From CAZPAH01 sp964584495 (lineage in GTDB: Bacteria; Krumholzibacteriota; Krumholzibacteriia; Krumholzibacteriales; Krumholzibacteriaceae): DNA of 8,120 nt. Location of the stretch: positions 1-8,120 of the forward strand of contig CAZPAH010000127.1 of NCBI GenBank assembly GCA_964584495.1, read 5' to 3'. The position numbers and the translations under genes were made by a program. The notes under the pieces are model-generated. The model saw nothing but the letters and a program-made list of their open reading frames with translations, ran no database searches and was not told the origin of the DNA. This document shows positions 6,068-8,120 of this stretch, piece by piece (within the stretch, counting starts at the first letter, position 1; every line of letters starts with the position of its first letter).

Positions 6068-7378
6068 ATGAAGAAATCAGTATTGCTGTTATCGGCTCTG
6101 TTAATCATGCAGCCGGCCGGTCCTTGCCGGGCACGGCCGTCCGTCGCTGATTCGTTGACCGTCGAGCAAGCGGTTCAAATGACGATCGCGAACCACCCGC
6201 TCGTCCGGCAGGCGGAGTACGCCGTGGACGCATCGGAAGCGCGCATAGCGAGCAGCCGCAGCATGTATTATCCCGATGTCTCGTTGGCGGGCATGTACAC
6301 GCTTCTCGAACCGGTCCCTTCGATGGATATACCTCACATGGGATCGTTTCAGCTGTATCCCGAGAACAACTACGATTTTCATCTCGGCGTCCGCCAGACG
6401 CTGTATGATTTCGGAAGGACGGCGTCGTCGGTAAAGCTCGCGGAGTCGGGGCGCAGGACGGCCGGGGATTACATGGAGGTCGTCAAATCCAATCTGGCAT
6501 ACAGGACGATTGAAATCTTCAACGCGATGCTGATCCTGGATAAGATGCTGGCGGTCATCGACGAGCAGATCGAAACGCTGGAGCAGCATATCGGTATCGT
6601 CACCAAAATGATCCAAGCGGGAGCGGCGACCGATTTCGACTCGCTTACGACGGAAGTGAGGATAGCAGCCGCTTTGAACGAGCGGGTCGAGACCGTCCTC
6701 GCGCTCGAGAACCAGGAGATAGCATTCCGCCGGCTGACCGGGCTGCAGCAAGACCGGCCGTTACACCTGAAAGGGTCCCTGGTTGCCGAAACCAGGGTGA
6801 TCGATCCCGACTCGGCCCTCGCCGAGGCGAGACGCCGGCGTCCGGAGCTCATCATGTCGCGTGAGTCCCAGAGCGGCGCGGAAGTTCGAGCAAAGCTCGC
6901 ATCCCTCGGCGATAAACCCTCCCTCGCGCTCAACCTGACATCCGGATTCAAGAACGGCTACATTCCCGATGAGAACAAGCTCAAGGCCAACTTGGCCGCC
7001 GGCGTTCACCTCGAGATCCCGATCTTCAACGGTTCCCGGACCCGGTATCAAAGAGAGGAGGCGGCTGCCGACGTCCGCGCGGAAAGGGCGCGCACCGCCG
7101 ATATCGAGCGCCAGGTGGCCGGCGAGGTGGAACAGGCCGTCGCCGGAGTGAAGGCGAATCTCAGCAAGATCGAGAACTCCCGCGTCCAGGTCAGCCAGGC
7201 TCAGGCGGCCCTCTCGAGAGCGGAGACCAAATACGAGGCGGGCGTAGTGACGAACATGGATCTGCTCGATCTTCAGGCCACGCTGTCGCAGGCGAAGCTC
7301 ATACATCTGAAATCCGTATACGGCTACATTGTCAGCTTGAACGCCCTGGACAGAGCGACGGGCAAGAAGAAATGGTGA
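6068..7378 (+). CDS. TolC-family outer-membrane efflux channel protein
   Basis: This 436-residue protein would trimerise into the outer-membrane barrel and periplasmic tunnel that completes the pump. Residues 1-22 form a signal peptide (MKKSVLLLSALLIM, likely cleavage after CRA). The Cys at 20 is not in a good lipobox. Two homologous OEP repeats are visible. The first runs from about 30 (DSLTVEQAVQMTIANHPLV) through LGVRQTLYDFGR (106-117) to MIQAGAATDFDSLTTEVRI. The second runs from about 245 through VHLEIPIFNGSRTR (313-326) to YEAGVVTNMDLLDLQATLSQA. Each repeat has a beta-hairpin followed by long helices. The chain ends in Trp, an aromatic end common in outer-membrane proteins. AGGA lies six bases before ATG 6068, and the gene starts eight bases after the pump stop. 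A hairpin terminator follows the stop, so this is the last gene of the operon. Confidence 0.94.
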   Translation: MKKSVLLLSALLIMQPAGPCRARPSVADSLTVEQAVQMTIANHPLVRQAEYAVDASEARIASSRSMYYPDVSLAGMYTLLEPVPSMDIPHMGSFQLYPENNYDFHLGVRQTLYDFGRTASSVKLAESGRRTAGDYMEVVKSNLAYRTIEIFNAMLILDKMLAVIDEQIETLEQHIGIVTKMIQAGAATDFDSLTTEVRIAAALNERVETVLALENQEIAFRRLTGLQQDRPLHLKGSLVAETRVIDPDSALAEARRRRPELIMSRESQSGAEVRAKLASLGDKPSLALNLTSGFKNGYIPDENKLKANLAAGVHLEIPIFNGSRTRYQREEAAADVRAERARTADIERQVAGEVEQAVAGVKANLSKIENSRVQVSQAQAALSRAETKYEAGVVTNMDLLDLQATLSQAKLIHLKSVYGYIVSLNALDRATGKKKW

Positions 7379-7382
7379 TCCC

Positions 7383-7400
7383 CCGGCAGTTGCCGGTTTT
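7383..7400 (+). terminator. Rho-independent terminator of the efflux operon
   Basis: CCGGC (7383-7387) and GCCGG (7392-7396) pair around AGTT, followed directly by TTTT and then ATTA. It begins four bases after the TolC-family stop and lies just before the end of the converging gene on the other strand. The stem is short (5 GC-rich pairs) but the placement is good. In the minus direction no T-run follows, so it should act on the plus-strand operon only. Confidence 0.7.
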
Positions 7401-7401
7401 A

Positions 7402-7839
7402 TTACTTGTCTTCACCTACGATTCTAATAGCTCCAATTTCGATCAATTTTTCCAAAAGATTTACGGCTCCATCATGTTCGACGATCAGGTTGTTCTTTAT
7501 CCTATCTATATTCACGCCGGTAAACTCGACTTTTTTCCCGGTCGGTTTAATCCCCAGCCATTCTCCCATGTGTGTTCCACGAGCGGTGATCTGAGTCACC
7601 ACCCAATCCTCCTCGGCTATCTGTTTCTCGACGGCGACCTGCAGGTCGGGATAGGTTCTTCTGACTCCAAGGATATGTTCTTTGGCCCCGGCAATACCTA
7701 TCGGATGTCTCTTGTTCTTGTATACCTCGACATAATCCGTCGAAACGTACCGGGATATTTCCGATATATCACCCGTGTTCACCACTTTATCAATGTAATC
7801 CCGCACTATTCGCTTATTTCGTTCCATGCTATCGCTCAC
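7402..7839 (-). CDS. SnoaL-like / ester-cyclase family protein
   Basis: This is a 145-residue, probably cytoplasmic protein of the NTF2-like alpha+beta barrel superfamily; no signal peptide or membrane segment is seen. Family hallmarks are NKRIVRDYIDKVVNTGD (8-24), RRTYPDLQVAVE (60-71), ARGTHMGEWLGIKPTGKKVE (86-105) and LIVEHDGAVNLLEKLIEIGA (118-137). The best-studied relatives cyclise polyketide esters, but most bacterial members near unrelated genes have no known substrate. The usual C-terminal signature is close to E-H-W-x-x-x-D; here it reads E121-H122-D123-G-A-V-N127, so both the Trp and the Asp that I expect are replaced. The start is given as GTG 7839, with GGTGAG six bases upstream. 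An in-frame ATG at 7827 is equally plausible. It lies 57 bases after the methyltransferase gene, on the same strand. Fold assignment is good; function is unknown. Confidence 0.85.
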   Translation of the reverse strand: MSDSMERNKRIVRDYIDKVVNTGDISEISRYVSTDYVEVYKNKRHPIGIAGAKEHILGVRRTYPDLQVAVEKQIAEEDWVVTQITARGTHMGEWLGIKPTGKKVEFTGVNIDRIKNNLIVEHDGAVNLLEKLIEIGAIRIVGEDK

Positions 7840-7896
7840 CGCAATCTCACCACCTTCATATCTTCAAGCATCCCGGTCGAATCCCCCCATAATTCC

Positions 7897-8120
7897 TCAT
7901 CTCTTTCGCAATCGGGGAATCCACATCGGCACTTCCTGCATGTACTTCATATAATCCTCGCCCAATCGATCGAGAAGCAGTTTTTCCTCGTATCTCGAGA
8001 TGTAATTCAGAAATCCTATCGCGGTGATCCAGACCACCGCGGCAGCCAGCGATATGCTCAGCGCCAGAAGGCCGAGATAAAGCAGTATCTCGCTCAGATA
8101 TATCGGATGGCGGACGTAGC
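7897..8120 (-). CDS. ICMT/PEMT-family membrane methyltransferase, C-terminal part (5' end outside the window)
   Basis: The frame enters at the window edge and encodes 73 residues before TGA at 7899-7897. It begins with YVRHPIYL, matching the RHPxY motif of isoprenylcysteine carboxyl- and phospholipid N-methyltransferases. A hydrophobic hairpin follows (ILLYLGLLALSISL, AAAVVWITAIGFL), then SRYEEKLLLDRLGEDYMKYM and VPMWIP. The Arg-His-Pro and Glu-Glu elements help form the S-adenosylmethionine pocket in known members. Bacterial members are usually about 150-230 residues with several membrane helices, so roughly half or more of this gene is missing here. The substrate cannot be told: bacteria lack prenylated CAAX proteins, and a lipid or small isoprenoid is more likely. 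The SnoaL-like gene follows 57 bases later and may share its transcript. Confidence 0.85.
   Translation of the reverse strand, partial: YVRHPIYLSEILLYLGLLALSISLAAAVVWITAIGFLNYISRYEEKLLLDRLGEDYMKYMQEVPMWIPRLRKR

Noticed and set aside
1..8120. tRNA, rRNA, insertion sequence ends, transposase, integrase or CRISPR repeats
   Set aside because: I saw no cloverleaf-like sequence, no long direct or terminal inverted repeats, and no recombinase coding frames on either strand.

Overview
The window comes from a Gram-negative bacterium. A TolC-type outer-membrane channel is encoded with its periplasmic adaptor and inner-membrane pump, and two other products carry export signals or repeated membrane spans. 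The sequence alone does not fix the phylum. The mix (secreted serpin, archaeal/bacterial-type APC permease, an unusual MGMT-like N-terminus) would suit a deltaproteobacterium-like or less-studied environmental lineage, but that is inference. Standard stop codons are used: TAA, TAG and TGA each end at least one recognisable gene.

Layout. Positions 1-3128 hold a left-pointing block: a secreted serpin (3128-1596), an APC-family amino-acid permease (1564-269), and the start of a gene resembling the N-terminus of a methylated-DNA--protein-cysteine methyltransferase (220 to the window edge). That last gene is broken by an in-frame TAA at 79-77, after which the same frame continues as plausible family sequence. 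Gaps in the block are short (31 and 48 bases), so one transcript is possible. Nothing visible ties the three products to one pathway.

Positions 3129-3362/3449 form a divergent intergenic region. It holds a candidate promoter for the serpin side and several small inverted repeats. No regulator gene is present.

Positions 3450-7378 hold a right-pointing, tightly packed three-gene operon: an EmrA/HlyD-like adaptor, an EmrB-like 14-helix DHA2 drug/proton antiporter, and a TolC-family channel. Gaps of 3 and 8 bases and good Shine-Dalgarno sequences indicate co-expression. Together they would form a complete tripartite pump from cytoplasm to exterior. A compact hairpin with a T-run (7383-7400) ends the operon.

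Positions 7402-8120 point left: a small SnoaL-like/ester-cyclase protein (7839-7402), preceded by the C-terminal part of an ICMT/PEMT-type membrane methyltransferase that runs off the window (8120-7897). No intergenic stretch exceeds 300 bases. No tRNA, rRNA, insertion sequence or CRISPR array was seen. The main points for a second look are the nonsense codon in the MGMT-like gene, the serpin with its extra insertions and Thr-Arg-Ser reactive loop, and the base-composition contrast between the pump operon and its flanks. I did not find convincing evidence of a wholly new system.
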